DNA of 64,000 nt from QWPN01 sp964545915 (GTDB lineage: Bacteria; Planctomycetota; Planctomycetia; Pirellulales; UBA1268), in the NCBI GenBank assembly GCA_964545915.1, contig CAZJHQ010000004.1, positions 34,305-98,304 of the forward strand, read 5' to 3'. The position numbers and the translations under genes are program-made. Positions 54,968-63,950 of the stretch are shown here, one piece after another; the first letter of the stretch is position 1; every line of letters starts with the position of its first letter. A model generated the notes under the pieces. That model ran no database searches, had not been told where the DNA came from, and worked only from the letters and a program-made list of their open reading frames with translations.

Positions 54968-55174
54968 TTGCTCGGGGCACACCGTCATCGTCCGCTCGTG
55001 CGACGCGAAATGCGACGCGATTTCGCCTGATCGGGTCGACCTGCTTGCCCGCGCGGTGATCCTCGTGGCCGGAATGGCGATCCCGGAGGCCGCGCGGGAG
55101 GCCGTGCTGGCTCGGGTGGTTGCCGATCTGACCACGGACGGTGATCGCTTACGCGGGGCAGGGGAGGCCAGCCG

Positions 55175-55744
55175 TCACGCCGCCTCCCGGATGACGTCCA
55201 GGTAGGCCCGCCAGACTCGCGAGTATGCGCAGCCCCAGGCCTCGTCATGGTAGGCCCGCTCGAAGGCGATGGGGTCTGTATCGGGGGCGTTGATGAGCCG
55301 GTCGACGGCGAAGTTCCAGGCCAGCGCGTGCGCCCACTCGTGGCAGAGCACCTCGACGGCCTGCGGTTCCGCGGCCAGGAGCCGCCGCCGGAGTTCAGCC
55401 GGGGTTTCCGCCACCTGCGCCGCATCCGGCCGCGGTTCGCGGCGCGGGTTCACGATCAGCCAGGCCACCGCCACGGCCAGGCACGCGGCCGCCCACCAGC
55501 CAGCGAGGGCGAACGGCGAGCGGCCGACGCCTCCGGCATCCGCCCGCGGCTCGACCGCACCGAACCGGCGCGCCGGCAGGTGGTCGGCGGCCGCGGCGGC
55601 GATCCTCGCCCGCAACGCCTCCGGCAGCGGCGCGACTCCCACGCCGTCGTCGGCCAGCAGCGCCAGTTCGTAGGCCGCCGCCGCCAGTTCCCAATCGCTG
55701 TCGGCGGCGCCCGGAGCGGCCTCCCACGGCGGTCCGGGCGCCAC
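55175..55744 (-). CDS. Chimeric ORF: anti-sigma-like membrane segment and HExxH end
   Basis: 189 residues. The first two thirds look like an anti-sigma factor: acidic, Ala-rich start (DSDWELAAAAYELALLAD), one transmembrane helix (LAGWWAAACLAVAVAWLIVN) and TPAELRRRLLAA. It then runs into EVLCHEWAHALAWNFAVDRL, with a HEWAH motif as in zinc peptidases or phage-type proteins, and DEAWGCAYSRVWRAYLDV. I start at GTG 55744 because the DNA upstream (55772-55924) is an ISL3 transposase end on the other strand. The join may be a deletion fusion; whether it is translated is unclear. Confidence 0.45.
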   Translation of the reverse strand: MAPGPPWEAAPGAADSDWELAAAAYELALLADDGVGVAPLPEALRARIAAAAADHLPARRFGAVEPRADAGGVGRSPFALAGWWAAACLAVAVAWLIVNPRREPRPDAAQVAETPAELRRRLLAAEPQAVEVLCHEWAHALAWNFAVDRLINAPDTDPIAFERAYHDEAWGCAYSRVWRAYLDVIREAA

Positions 55745-55771
55745 GCGAAACCTGCCGGGGCTCGGCGTACG

Positions 55772-55924
55772 ATCTCGTCGGACGTGGTTGAGGGATTCAA
55801 TGGCAAGGCGAAAATGACCACGAGAAAAGCGTTCGGCTTCCGGACGCCGCAAGGCATCGAAATCGCCATCTTTCATGTGCCCGGCCGATTCCCCGAGCCT
55901 GCGTTCACCCATAGATTCTGCTGA
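55772..55924 (+). pseudogene. ISL3-family transposase, C-terminal remnant
   Basis: 50 codons up to a stop at 55924: VVEGFNGKAKMTTRKAFGFR, then TPQGIEIAIFHVPGRFPEPAF and THRFC. The phrases EGFNxKxK...R.A.GFRT and the end PEPxxTHRF are typical of the end of ISL3 transposases. The body is gone. A possible Shine-Dalgarno-like GAGGAGG follows the stop at 55922. Confidence 0.65.
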
Positions 55925-55935
55925 GGAGGCAAATG

Positions 55936-55968
55936 AAAAACCCCGCCGGCAGCGTCCCGCCGGCGGGG
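55936..55968 (-). terminator. Intrinsic terminator of the PEP-CTERM gene
   Basis: Perfect 10-bp stem (55941-55950 with 55959-55968, GC only) with an 8-nt loop; on the minus strand it is followed by TTTTT (55940-55936). It lies 64 nt past the stop of the PEP-CTERM gene at 56032. Confidence 0.85.
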
Positions 55969-56031
55969 TCTCTCTCACTTGGCTTTTGAAGGGGGCCGAT
56001 CATCCGGCCCTTTGTGCCGCGGCTGCTGGCC

Positions 56032-56940
56032 TCAGGCCTCGTGGCTCGGGGCCGGGGGCTGCTTCCGCCGCTGGCGGCGGGCGTTGAGGCCCGCTACGGC
56101 GGCGATACCGACGCAGGCGAGGAGCATGGTGCTGGGCTCGGGGACGGGGGCGACGGTGACCGGGATCACGGCACCGACCTGGTTGCCGACAACGCCGTCG
56201 ACCGTGTACTGGAAGACGCTCCGGTAGTTGCCGTAGCCAAGGACGTTGGCGTTGGCGTTGCCCGAGACACCGAACACCTTCCAGTCGGCGACGGTCATCG
56301 AGGAGATGCTGCCGGAGTTGACCAGGGTCGAGGGGAACGACCAGGGCTGCGTGAACCAGCCGGCAGTGACGGATTCGCCGAGGGGGTTGGTGGAGTAGGG
56401 GCTGGAACCGCTGCCGGCACCGTTGCCCGGGTCGTAGGAGGTGGCGAGGGTCGGGGTGCGGGTGAGGCTCACCGTGCCGGCGATACGGGCCGGGGCAGCG
56501 GTGATGAGCGTCCACGTGCCGGCGGGCAGTTCCCGCGGCGTGCCGGTCGTCGGCGACACGGTGTTCGTCGTCGGGCTGGTGCCCGTGGCATAGACGAGCG
56601 GCCCGGGGGTCGTGCCCGAGGTGTTCACGGTGCCGGTGGTGTAGGTGAAGTTGAAGAGCGCGATGTTCCAGCCCTTGGGGTCGATCTGGAGCTGTCCGGT
56701 GTCCACGTTCCAGTAGGCGACGGCGCCCGGGGCGCCGTTCTGGGTGCCGCTGGAGCGGATCGGCAGGGCCGTGCCGGTGGCGACCGACGCCCAGGTGAGG
56801 CCGCTCGGGGTCGAGCCCGAGATCCGGTTGGTCGCACTCGACGTGCTGGGCTGATCGAAGATCGCCGCCGGGGTGCTGGAGGCGGCGGTGGCGACGACCG
56901 CGATGACTGCAACGCTGCGGGCCAAGTTGCGAATGAACAT
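56032..56940 (-). CDS. Secreted PEP-CTERM protein
   Basis: 302-residue protein with a signal peptide (LARSVAVIAVVATAASSTPAA), a Thr/Ser/Gly-rich beta domain and a C-terminal VPEPSTMLLACVGIAAVAGLNARRQRR sorting signal (PEP motif, helix, Arg tail). Function not known; such proteins are sorted to the cell surface by an exosortase. I start at ATG 56940, with GGGG 9 nt upstream; a TTG five codons before is less likely. A strong terminator follows, and a perfect hairpin lies upstream (57008-57029). Confidence 0.82.
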   Translation of the reverse strand: MFIRNLARSVAVIAVVATAASSTPAAIFDQPSTSSATNRISGSTPSGLTWASVATGTALPIRSSGTQNGAPGAVAYWNVDTGQLQIDPKGWNIALFNFTYTTGTVNTSGTTPGPLVYATGTSPTTNTVSPTTGTPRELPAGTWTLITAAPARIAGTVSLTRTPTLATSYDPGNGAGSGSSPYSTNPLGESVTAGWFTQPWSFPSTLVNSGSISSMTVADWKVFGVSGNANANVLGYGNYRSVFQYTVDGVVGNQVGAVIPVTVAPVPEPSTMLLACVGIAAVAGLNARRQRRKQPPAPSHEA

Positions 56941-57433
56941 GAGAGAAAACCCCAAGTGAGAAAAAATAAATTGATGAGAGAGAAACTGCGAATCCGAACC
57001 AAACCCCGGTGAAACAACCCTGTTTCACCAGAAGGGCGTGCGCTGGAGGCCTCGCACGAAGTCGGCTGCTGATCAGGGCCTGAAGAGACAGGCACTGAAA
57101 ACGAAACGATCCCCGGAGATGCTCTTCCGAGATCTGAGACCCGCGAAGCAGAGGAGCTCCGTCGGAGGGCAGATGGAAGCTACTTCCTGAAGTGCGTTCG
57201 CGCGGGTGGAACCGGCTGAGCCGAAATCACCTGCCGCAACGTTGCCCGCACGAGGTCAGTAGCTGCCCTTTCCGTCAATCCACTTCAAACCGGTTGCATA
57301 CTGGATTCAACCGTCGCTGAAAACCAGTTCTGACTCGCATCATAGAGCCGCTGAAAAATCCTGTCAAGCATCCCAAAAAGATTTTTTCGGATTCCCGGAA
57401 AGCCACGGCAACGCTTGTTGTGGGCGGCATTCG
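56941..57433. other. Intergenic region with a perfect hairpin
   Basis: 493 nt. GGTGAAACA (57008-57016), loop ACCC, TGTTTCACC (57021-57029) form a perfect 9-bp stem about 70 nt upstream of the PEP-CTERM gene. Around 57300-57433 a degenerate start of the recombinase can be guessed (a frame with RHSVYVGTVPKK). Nothing else seen. Confidence 0.4.
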
Positions 57434-58292
57434 GTGTACGTGGGGACGGTGCCGAAGAAGGCAGCCGACGTGTGGCTGAACCGGATAGAGCAGCTCAGTG
57501 CTTGCAGGATCGCCGGCGTCGCGCCGGGCACGGATCTCGCGGCGTGGGTTGGCAGCCTTCCAAAAATGTCACACGAGAAACTTGTCCACGCGGGGCTCGT
57601 TGAGGCGCGGGAAGTAGCTGAGCGAGAGGCGGTCACCGTAGTCCGGTTGACGGCCGCATTTGTCGAGCGATCGCACGCCAAGCCCATAACCATTCGAGGC
57701 TTCCAGCAGACGCTCGATTCATTGGTGGCGTTCTTCGGCGCCGACCAAACGATCGAGTCCATCACGGCCGAGAACGCGGACGCCGGGCGGGTCTGGGTGG
57801 TCAAGGACAAGGAAGGGAGCGGTCGGCGGAAGAAGAAGCGAACCACCGAGGATAATCGCCTGTCGCCTCCGACCGTTGCCAAGCGGGTCAGCGTTGCGAG
57901 CGATCCTTGCTGATGCCTTCGAGCAGGCGGAGCCGGGCGCGAAGGAGATCGTGCCGATGGCGTCCCGCCGTGGCGTAAATCTCCGTACACATCTCGAGCG
58001 AATCGTCGCCAAGGCGGGGCTCGAGGTATGGCCGTGGCTGTTTCAGAATCTGCGGGCCTCATGCGCGACTGATTGGGTAGAGCGGTACCCGTCGCACGTC
58101 GTCGCCAAGTGGCTCGGGCACTCGCCGAAAGTGGCGGCGCAGCACTACCGCATGTCGCGAGACCATCACTTCGAGGACGTGGTGAACGGGGCGGCGACGG
58201 CGATCCCGGTGACCACGACAGAGGGCCCGAACGGTGCGGCGGCGTGCGACGCGAATTGCGACTCCGCAGGCGTCCGCGCCCGATCGCACTGA
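57434..58292 (+). pseudogene. Tyrosine recombinase remnant 2 (internal deletion, frameshift)
   Basis: N-terminal SAM-like domain is present (PKKAADVWLNRIEQLSACRI, ITIRGFQQTLDSLVAFFG, SPPTVAKRVSVA), then the frame is lost near 57905 and the other frame resumes at LRAILADAFEQAEPGAKE, FQNLRASCATDWVERYP and AKWLGHSPKVAAQHYRMS. The segment with the first catalytic Arg (present in remnant 1) is deleted, about 100 residues, and His of the HxxR box reads Gln. A second shift near 58240 separates the tail. No active recombinase is expected. Confidence 0.68.
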
Positions 58293-58307
58293 GCCGCATG
58301 AAACGAC

Positions 58308-58344
58308 AGAACCCGCTGCAGCCACTCGGGTTTCAGCGGGTTCT
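58308..58344. terminator. Hairpin after recombinase remnant 2
   Basis: AGAACCCGCTG / CAGCGGGTTCT, perfect 11-bp inverted repeat with a 15-nt spacer, the counterpart of 54807-54843. Confidence 0.4.
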
Positions 58345-58377
58345 TCGGAGTTTGCGCCGGTTTTACGACCGACCCTC

Positions 58378-58437
58378 GGCAGGCGGCCGCGCAAAAAATC
58401 AGCCGGCAGGGGCCATGGATGGCCCTGCCGGCGTGAA
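58378..58437 (-). terminator. Intrinsic terminator repeat, copy B3
   Basis: Third in line after the tRNA-fMet gene. On the minus strand a stem of about 14 bp with one bulge (outer arms GCCGGCAGGG and CCCTGCCGGC) is followed by TGATTTTTTG. See B4 and B5 at a spacing of about 64 nt. Confidence 0.75.
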
Positions 58438-58441
58438 CGAG

Positions 58442-58502
58442 CGGCAGGAGGCCGCGCAAAAAATCAGCCGGCAGGGGCCATAGGGGCCGTGCCGGCGTGA
58501 AC
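58442..58502 (-). terminator. Intrinsic terminator repeat, copy B4 (variant)
   Basis: As B3 but the inner arm is altered (CATAGGGGCCGTGCC), so the stem is weaker in the middle while the outer part and the T-run are kept. Confidence 0.65.
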
Positions 58503-58506
58503 GAGC

Positions 58507-58566
58507 GTCAGGAGGCCGCGCAAAAAATCAGCCGGCAGGGGCCATGGATGGCCCTGCCGGCGTGAA
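58507..58566 (-). terminator. Intrinsic terminator of tRNA-fMet, copy B5
   Basis: The copy next to the tRNA: it begins 2 nt after the tRNA 3' end on the minus strand. GC hairpin then TGATTTTTTG. It is the natural terminator of the tRNA gene. Confidence 0.8.
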
Positions 58567-58567
58567 A

Positions 58568-58641
<74 letters not shown>

Positions 58642-58774
58642 TCATGGGTGTTTTTGCCGTCCAACATCGGCGTATCCGGCCGATGAAGGCTTCGGAATAA
58701 TAGACGGAGACGTTCGCGAAAGAAAGCGCTGCCCGCTGCGCTCGACAGAATCGTCACTTTCCGCCGGCTGGCCG

Positions 58775-60388
58775 ATGAATCCGCAACCGCCACCGCTCCC
58801 TTCCGGATGGCCAGCGTCGCCCCCGCCGGTGCCCGGCACGCCGGCCCGCAAGACGCTGCTCGGCGGGCTGCCATGGGACCAGGCGGCCGCCACGCCCCGG
58901 GATGCACTCGGCGGTCCGATTCTCATCGACCAGCGGCCGGTCGAGGCCATCGACACGAACTACGACGCCGACCCGCTCTCCTGGCGGTCGCTGCGGGGCC
59001 GGTTCGACGAGTTCGTGCGGCGGAGCCCGCCGCTTACGGTCAGCGTGTCGCTGCACGTGGTCGTGCTGTTGGCGCTCGCGCTGGCCTACATCCGCTACGA
59101 GCCGCCGCCACGCCCCACGCTCGACCTGTCGTTCGCCTCTTCGATCGTCGAGGAAGAAGACAAGGGTGTGGAGATCCCCCCCACTCCCGAGCCGGTCGAA
59201 AAACCGGAGATCGAAGAGGCGAAAACGGAGAAGCCGCCCGTCGAGGACCCGGTCGCCGCGCCGCCGCCGAAGGCCGAGGTCGCCGAGGCGCCAGGAGCTG
59301 CCGCCGGCGAGTCGTCGGCGCCGGTCATCGGCACGCTCCTCAATGGCCGCGAGGAAGGGCAGCGGCAGGCGCTCGTCAAGCAGTTCGGCGGCAGCGACGC
59401 CACCGAGGCGGCCGTCGCCCGGGCGCTCGAGTGGATCGTCCGTCAGCAGGGCCGCGACGGCCTGTGGAGCCTGCAAGGGCCGTACATGGACGCCGGCTCG
59501 CAGGAGAATCGACTGGCAGCCTCGGCGATGGCGCTGCTGGCCCTGCAGGGGGCCGGCAACACGCCGAAGCAGGGGCGGCATCGGGCAGCCGTGGCCCGCG
59601 GCTGGAAGGCGCTCGTGGCCCAGCAACTCCCCGAGGGCAACTTCGACATCAATCCCGTTCCCCACCACCACACCCTCTATTCGCACGCCCAGGCGACGAT
59701 CGCGCTGTGCGAGTTGTACGGAATGACGAAGGAACAGGCGTTCGAGATGCCCGCCCGACGGGCGGTGAGCTACGCGCTGCAGGCCCAGGGGCAAAACGGC
59801 GGCTGGCGGTACGGGCCCGGCGAGAGTGGCGACATGTCGGTGACCGGCTGGTTCATGATGGCTCTGAAGAGCGCCGAGATGGCCGGCATCGAGGTGCCGG
59901 CGAAGACGTTCCAGGCGATCGAGGCCTTCCTCGACAACGTGGCGGTGGATGGGGGACGGCGCTACGGCTACCGCCGCGAAAATCCCGACGTGCCGCCCCT
60001 GCAGGTCACGACCGCCATCTCCGCCGAAGGGCTGCTCTGCCGGCAATACATGGGCTGGAAGCGCGACGATCCCCGGCTGGTGGAGGGGCTCGAGCGGCTC
60101 GTCGCCGGCAGCCTCTTCGACTTCCAGAACGACAAGGATCTCTACGCCTGGTACTACGTCACGCAGGTGGCCCACCACATGGGCGGGCCCGCCTGGGACC
60201 GCTGGAACGCGAAGCTCCGCGAGGAGCTGCCGGCCCGCCAGGTGCACGGCGGCCGTGACGCCGGCTCCTGGGATCCCGCGCTCGACAAGTGGGGCCACAT
60301 CGCAGGCCGGCTCTACGCGACCTGCTTCTGCACCTGGATGCTCGAGGTCTACTACCGTCATCTGCCGCTCTACAGTGGCCAGCACTGA
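58775..60388 (+). CDS. Membrane-anchored squalene-cyclase/prenyltransferase-fold repeat protein
   Basis: 537-residue protein: Pro-rich N-terminus, one transmembrane helix (LHVVVLLALALAYIRY), an acidic Pro/Glu-rich linker, then alpha/alpha-barrel repeats (ALEWIVRQQGRDGLWSLQG, AVSYALQAQGQNGGWRYGPG, ALVAGS...AWYYVTQVAHHM). The QxxDGxW-type phrases match the prenyltransferase/terpene-cyclase repeats common in Planctomycetes. Catalytic DxDD motifs are not seen, so a binding or structural role is likely. I start at ATG 58775, just past the tRNA promoter area; earlier in-frame sequence is antisense to the tRNA. Confidence 0.8.
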   Translation: MNPQPPPLPSGWPASPPPVPGTPARKTLLGGLPWDQAAATPRDALGGPILIDQRPVEAIDTNYDADPLSWRSLRGRFDEFVRRSPPLTVSVSLHVVVLLALALAYIRYEPPPRPTLDLSFASSIVEEEDKGVEIPPTPEPVEKPEIEEAKTEKPPVEDPVAAPPPKAEVAEAPGAAAGESSAPVIGTLLNGREEGQRQALVKQFGGSDATEAAVARALEWIVRQQGRDGLWSLQGPYMDAGSQENRLAASAMALLALQGAGNTPKQGRHRAAVARGWKALVAQQLPEGNFDINPVPHHHTLYSHAQATIALCELYGMTKEQAFEMPARRAVSYALQAQGQNGGWRYGPGESGDMSVTGWFMMALKSAEMAGIEVPAKTFQAIEAFLDNVAVDGGRRYGYRRENPDVPPLQVTTAISAEGLLCRQYMGWKRDDPRLVEGLERLVAGSLFDFQNDKDLYAWYYVTQVAHHMGGPAWDRWNAKLREELPARQVHGGRDAGSWDPALDKWGHIAGRLYATCFCTWMLEVYYRHLPLYSGQH

Positions 60389-60413
60389 CCGGGGCGGCGG
60401 GGTAGGCCCAGTT

Positions 60414-60591
60414 CCAAGAAGCCCCGGGTGGAAACCCGGGGACACCGGGCATGAAAACCATCACGTTTTCCATGCCGCACGACGGAACGTGATTCCCCGG
60501 AACAAAACGGCGGCGCATGGAGAGCGGGGAGGCGGGTGACCCGGAGTCCCCCGGCTACCGCCGGGGGCTTTTTGTGCCGTTCGCGCGTGGA
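60414..60591. repeat. Dispersed double-hairpin repeat, copy A2
   Basis: Complete copy. Hairpin 1: GC-rich 8-bp stem with loop GGAA. Hairpin 2: 60548-60555 with 60560-60567, loop TACC, then CTTTTTGTG, like a terminator for the + strand gene upstream. Between them a conserved stretch of about 100 bp including GAAAACCATC and its partial inverse. Confidence 0.8.
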
Positions 60592-60622
60592 CCAAGAAGC
60601 CCCGGGTGGAAACCCGGGGACA
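60592..60622. repeat. Dispersed double-hairpin repeat, copy A3 (first hairpin only)
   Basis: Starts 178 nt after copy A2 and holds only hairpin 1; it ends 7 nt before the trmL stop codon on the opposite strand, and can end that transcript. Confidence 0.75.
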
Positions 60623-60628
60623 AGGCGG

Positions 60629-61102
60629 TCACGGGCTCCACTGCCGCAGCGCCTCGTAGGCCACGATGGCGGCGCAGTTGGCGAGGTTCAGGCTGCGGAC
60701 CTGGGGCCGCGAGGGGATCGTGAGCAGCGTGTCGGCGTGGGCGGCCGTGAGGTCGCGGGGCAGCCCCTTGGACTCGGCCCCGAAGACGAGCACGTCGCCA
60801 CGCTGGTAGGCGACGCCGGTGTAGGGCCGCGTGGCGCGAGCCGAAAACAGCCAGCGGGTGCCGGCTCCGGCGGCGTCGAGCCGCGGCTGCAGGTCGGCCC
60901 AGGAGTCGGCCACCTCCCATTCGAGCTCGTCCCAATAGTCGAGCCCGGCCCGGCGCAGATAGTAGTCGTCGAGCTTGAAGCCCAGCGGCCGCACCAGCCA
61001 CATCTTGGCGGCGATGGCCACGCAGGTGCGGCCCACGTTCCCGGCGTTGGGCGGGATTTCCGGCTCGTGGAGGACGATATGGAGGACCGGGTCGTACTTC
61101 AT
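60629..61102 (-). CDS. trmL: tRNA (cytidine(34)-2'-O)-methyltransferase
   Basis: 157-residue SPOUT methyltransferase that 2'-O-methylates the wobble nucleotide of tRNA-Leu isoacceptors using S-adenosylmethionine. Motifs: LHEPEIPPNAGNVGRTCVA at the start, LVFGAESKGLP and the knot region IPSRPQVRSLNLANCAAIVAYE. Length and motifs fit TrmL. The start ATG 61102 is clear; the gene is divergent from ispG with a 66-nt gap. Confidence 0.93.
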   Translation of the reverse strand: MKYDPVLHIVLHEPEIPPNAGNVGRTCVAIAAKMWLVRPLGFKLDDYYLRRAGLDYWDELEWEVADSWADLQPRLDAAGAGTRWLFSARATRPYTGVAYQRGDVLVFGAESKGLPRDLTAAHADTLLTIPSRPQVRSLNLANCAAIVAYEALRQWSP

Positions 61103-61168
61103 GGGCGTATCGCCGGCGGCCGCCGGTCTGCTATCGTTTCCAGGAGTAATGTGACGAAAGGAGCGAGC

Positions 61169-62308
61169 GTGGTCGAGGTGAAGCGAAATCCGACGCGGGC
61201 GGTGCGGATCGGCAGGATCACGATCGGGGCCGGGCACCCGATCGCCCCGCAGAGCATGACCGCCACCCACACCCAGGACGTGGCCGCCACGCTCGAGCAG
61301 GCCAACGCCCTGCATGCCGCGGGGGCCGGCGTGGTGCGGATCGCCGTCGACTCCAAAAAGGACGCCGCCGCCCTGCCGGCGATTCGGGCCGGCACGGAGG
61401 CCAACCTGGCCATCGACCTCCAGGAAAACTACCGCCTCGCCGTCGAGGTCGCCCCCCACGTCGACAAGCTTCGCTACAACCCCGGCCACCTCTACCACCA
61501 TGAGCCGACGAAGCCGTGGCAGGACAAGGTGAAGTTCATCGCCGAAGTGGCGGCGGCCAACGACTGCGCCCTGCGGGTGGGCGTGAACTGCGGCAGCGTC
61601 GATCCGGCCAAGAAGGAGCAGTTCGCGGAGGACGATTCGATCGGCCCGATGCTCGCCAGCGCCCTCGAGCACTGCGAACTGCTCGACGCGATCGGCTTCT
61701 CCCGCTACGTCGTGTCGCTCAAGGATTCCGATCCGCGGAAGGTGATCGACGTCAACCGCCGATTTGCGGAAGCCCGGCCCGACGTGCCGCTGCATCTGGG
61801 CGTGACCGAGGCGGGCATGCCCCCCGACGGGATCATCAAGACGCGGATCGCCTTCGAGCAGCTGATCTCGCGGGGCATCGGTGACACCGTCCGCGTGTCG
61901 CTCACCGTGCCCAACGCCGACAAGCCGCAGGAGATCGCCGCGGCCAACGCCATCCTCGCCGACATCGCCGCCGGTCGGGTGCGGAGCGTGGTCGACTACG
62001 GGCTCTCCTCGCTGAACATCATCTCCTGCCCGAGCTGCTCGCGGGTCGAGAACGAGGCGTTCATCGAATTGGCCAAGCAGGTCAAGGAGATGACGGCCTA
62101 CGCCCGGGACCACGCGATCACGATCGCCGTGATGGGCTGCCGGGTGAACGGGCCGGGCGAGACCGACGACGCCGACCTCGGGCTGTGGTGCGGCCCGACG
62201 CACGTGAACCTCAAGCGGCGGAGCGCCGAACTCGGGGCCTTCCCCTACGACGAGATCCTGCCGAAATTGCGGCACGAACTCGACAAGCTGATCGCGGAGC
62301 GGTCCTGA
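61169..62308 (+). CDS. ispG: 4-hydroxy-3-methylbut-2-enyl diphosphate synthase (flavodoxin)
   Basis: 379-residue [4Fe-4S] enzyme of the methylerythritol phosphate pathway to isoprenoids; it reduces the cyclic diphosphate to HMBPP with electrons from flavodoxin. Seen: PIAPQSMTATHTQD at the start, GVNCGSVDP, and the cluster ligands in SCPSCSRVE plus MGCRVNGPGE. It lacks the large insert of the plant type. GTG 61169 is chosen because AAAGGAG ends 5 nt before it; a GTG six codons earlier has no such site. The stop overlaps the rimO start (TGATG). Confidence 0.95.
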   Translation: MVEVKRNPTRAVRIGRITIGAGHPIAPQSMTATHTQDVAATLEQANALHAAGAGVVRIAVDSKKDAAALPAIRAGTEANLAIDLQENYRLAVEVAPHVDKLRYNPGHLYHHEPTKPWQDKVKFIAEVAAANDCALRVGVNCGSVDPAKKEQFAEDDSIGPMLASALEHCELLDAIGFSRYVVSLKDSDPRKVIDVNRRFAEARPDVPLHLGVTEAGMPPDGIIKTRIAFEQLISRGIGDTVRVSLTVPNADKPQEIAAANAILADIAAGRVRSVVDYGLSSLNIISCPSCSRVENEAFIELAKQVKEMTAYARDHAITIAVMGCRVNGPGETDDADLGLWCGPTHVNLKRRSAELGAFPYDEILPKLRHELDKLIAERS

Positions 62309-63759
62309 TGCATCGCCTGCCGATCGTCGACGCCGCCGACGAGACCTGCGGCGTTGGGACCGCCGTCATGCCGGCCGTGCGGCCGGTCGATCCGGCCACC
62401 TGCCGCGGCACGTTCGCCATGGTGAGCCTCGGCTGCCCCAAGAACCTCGTCGACAGCGAGCGGATGCTGGGGCTCCTGCGGGAGGACGGCTGGCAGCTCG
62501 TGGGCGAGCCGGCCGGCTCCGATCTCGTGGTCGTCAACACCTGCGCCTTCATCGATGCCTCGCGGGCCGAGTCGTACGCGGCGATCAACGAGATGCTCGA
62601 CCTGAAGAAGGCGGGCGGCACGCGGGGCGTGATCGTGGCCGGCTGCCTGGCGGAACGGCAGAAGGAGAGCCTGCTCGACGAACTGCCGGGCGTGGACGCG
62701 GTGATCGGCGTGTTCTCGCGGGACGAGATCGCCAGGGCGGCCGAGCGGCTGATCGGCGGCCTCGGCGAGCAGCGGAGCGTGTTTCGGCCGGCGCCGGCCC
62801 GGGCCCTCGACGACTCGGGCCGGATGCGGGTCACGCCTCGTCACATGGCCTACCTGAAGATCTCCGAGGGCTGCGACCGGACCTGCACCTTCTGCGCGAT
62901 TCCGAAGATGCGCGGCAAGCATGCCACCAAGCCGATCGAGGAGGTCGTGCGCGAGGCCCGCGAGCTGGCGGCCGACGGTGTGCAGGAGCTCGTGATCGTC
63001 GCCCAGGACACGACCTACTACGGCATCGACCTGTACGGCGAGCCGCGGCTGGTCGAATTGCTCGACGCGCTCGAGGCCGTGGACGGAATCGAGTGGATCC
63101 GGCTGATGTACCTCTATCCGATCCACTTCACCGACCGGCTGATCGAGAAGATCGCCACCAGCCGCAAGATCGTCCCGTATCTCGACATGCCGCTGCAGCA
63201 CGCCAGCGACGCCGTGCTCAAGCGGATGCAGCGGCGGGTGAACCGGGCCGCCACGGAGGAACTGCTCGAGAAACTGCGGGCCCGGATCCCCGATCTCGTG
63301 CTGCGGACGACGTTCATCACGGGCTTTCCCGGCGAAACCCGGGAACAGTTCGCCGAACTGGTGGAGTTCGCCCGCCGGTGGCGGTTCGAGCGGGTGGGCG
63401 TGTTCACCTACTCGCTGGAGCCCGACACGCCGGCGGCCCGGCTCGACGGCCATCTTCCCGAGGAGGAGAAGACGGCCCGGCGGGACGAACTGATGCTCGC
63501 CCAGCAGGCGATCGCCCACGACCACGCCCGGCGGCAGGTGGGCCGGATCCTCGACGTGATCGTGGACCGGCCCAGCGGCGAGCGGGAGGACGTGTGGATC
63601 GGGCGCACGCGGTGCGACGCGCCCGACATCGACTGTGTGGTGTATGTCACGGCGCCCGGCACGTCGGCGGCCCGGCCGCTGACGGGCCGGATCGTGCCTG
63701 TGGAGATCGTCGCGTCGACCGGCTACGACCTGGCGGGCATCCTCGCGAGCGGCGAGTGA
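62308..63759 (+). CDS. rimO: Ribosomal protein S12 methylthiotransferase
   Basis: 483-residue radical-SAM enzyme that adds a methylthio group to an Asp of ribosomal protein S12. UPF0004 domain with Cys in VSLGCPKN, NTCAFI and VAGCLAE; radical-SAM cluster in CDRTCTFCAIP (CxxxCxxC); C-terminal TRAM domain (VGRILDVIVDRPSG). The N-terminal 35 residues before VSLGC are an extension. ATG 62308 overlaps the ispG stop, so the two genes are coupled. The TRAM end is complete. Confidence 0.95.
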   Translation: MHRLPIVDAADETCGVGTAVMPAVRPVDPATCRGTFAMVSLGCPKNLVDSERMLGLLREDGWQLVGEPAGSDLVVVNTCAFIDASRAESYAAINEMLDLKKAGGTRGVIVAGCLAERQKESLLDELPGVDAVIGVFSRDEIARAAERLIGGLGEQRSVFRPAPARALDDSGRMRVTPRHMAYLKISEGCDRTCTFCAIPKMRGKHATKPIEEVVREARELAADGVQELVIVAQDTTYYGIDLYGEPRLVELLDALEAVDGIEWIRLMYLYPIHFTDRLIEKIATSRKIVPYLDMPLQHASDAVLKRMQRRVNRAATEELLEKLRARIPDLVLRTTFITGFPGETREQFAELVEFARRWRFERVGVFTYSLEPDTPAARLDGHLPEEEKTARRDELMLAQQAIAHDHARRQVGRILDVIVDRPSGEREDVWIGRTRCDAPDIDCVVYVTAPGTSAARPLTGRIVPVEIVASTGYDLAGILASGE

Positions 63760-63777
63760 CCGCCGCCGCGCGTGGCC

Positions 63778-63950
63778 CAAGAAGCCCCGGGTGGAAACCC
63801 GGGGACACCGGGCATGAAAACCATCCTGTCTTCCATGCCGCACGACGGCACGTGAGTCCCCGGTGCAAACCCGCGGCGCATGGTGACCGGGGAGGCGGGT
63901 GACCCGGAGTCCCCCGGCTTCCGCCGGGGGCTTTTTGTGGGGCGCGTGGC
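63778..63950. repeat. Dispersed double-hairpin repeat, copy A4
   Basis: Complete copy right after rimO, both hairpins intact, loop GGAA and loop TTCC, T5 run after hairpin 2. It can end the ispG-rimO transcript. Confidence 0.82.

Larger units (their letters stand above)
54502..55059 (+). pseudogene. Tyrosine recombinase remnant 1 (internal deletion)
   Basis: Starts in the catalytic domain, LVALARLAGLRCPSEVGAVT (Arg I box), then VNWDPSHVVAKWLGYSPKVAAQHYLM joins the Arg-I region straight to the C-terminal box with Tyr. About 70 residues with the HxxR box are missing between VNWD and PSHV. The 5' half is also absent. Homology ends near 54880; the open frame then continues through repeat B2 to a stop at 55059. 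Its parts complement those of remnant 2. Confidence 0.6.
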
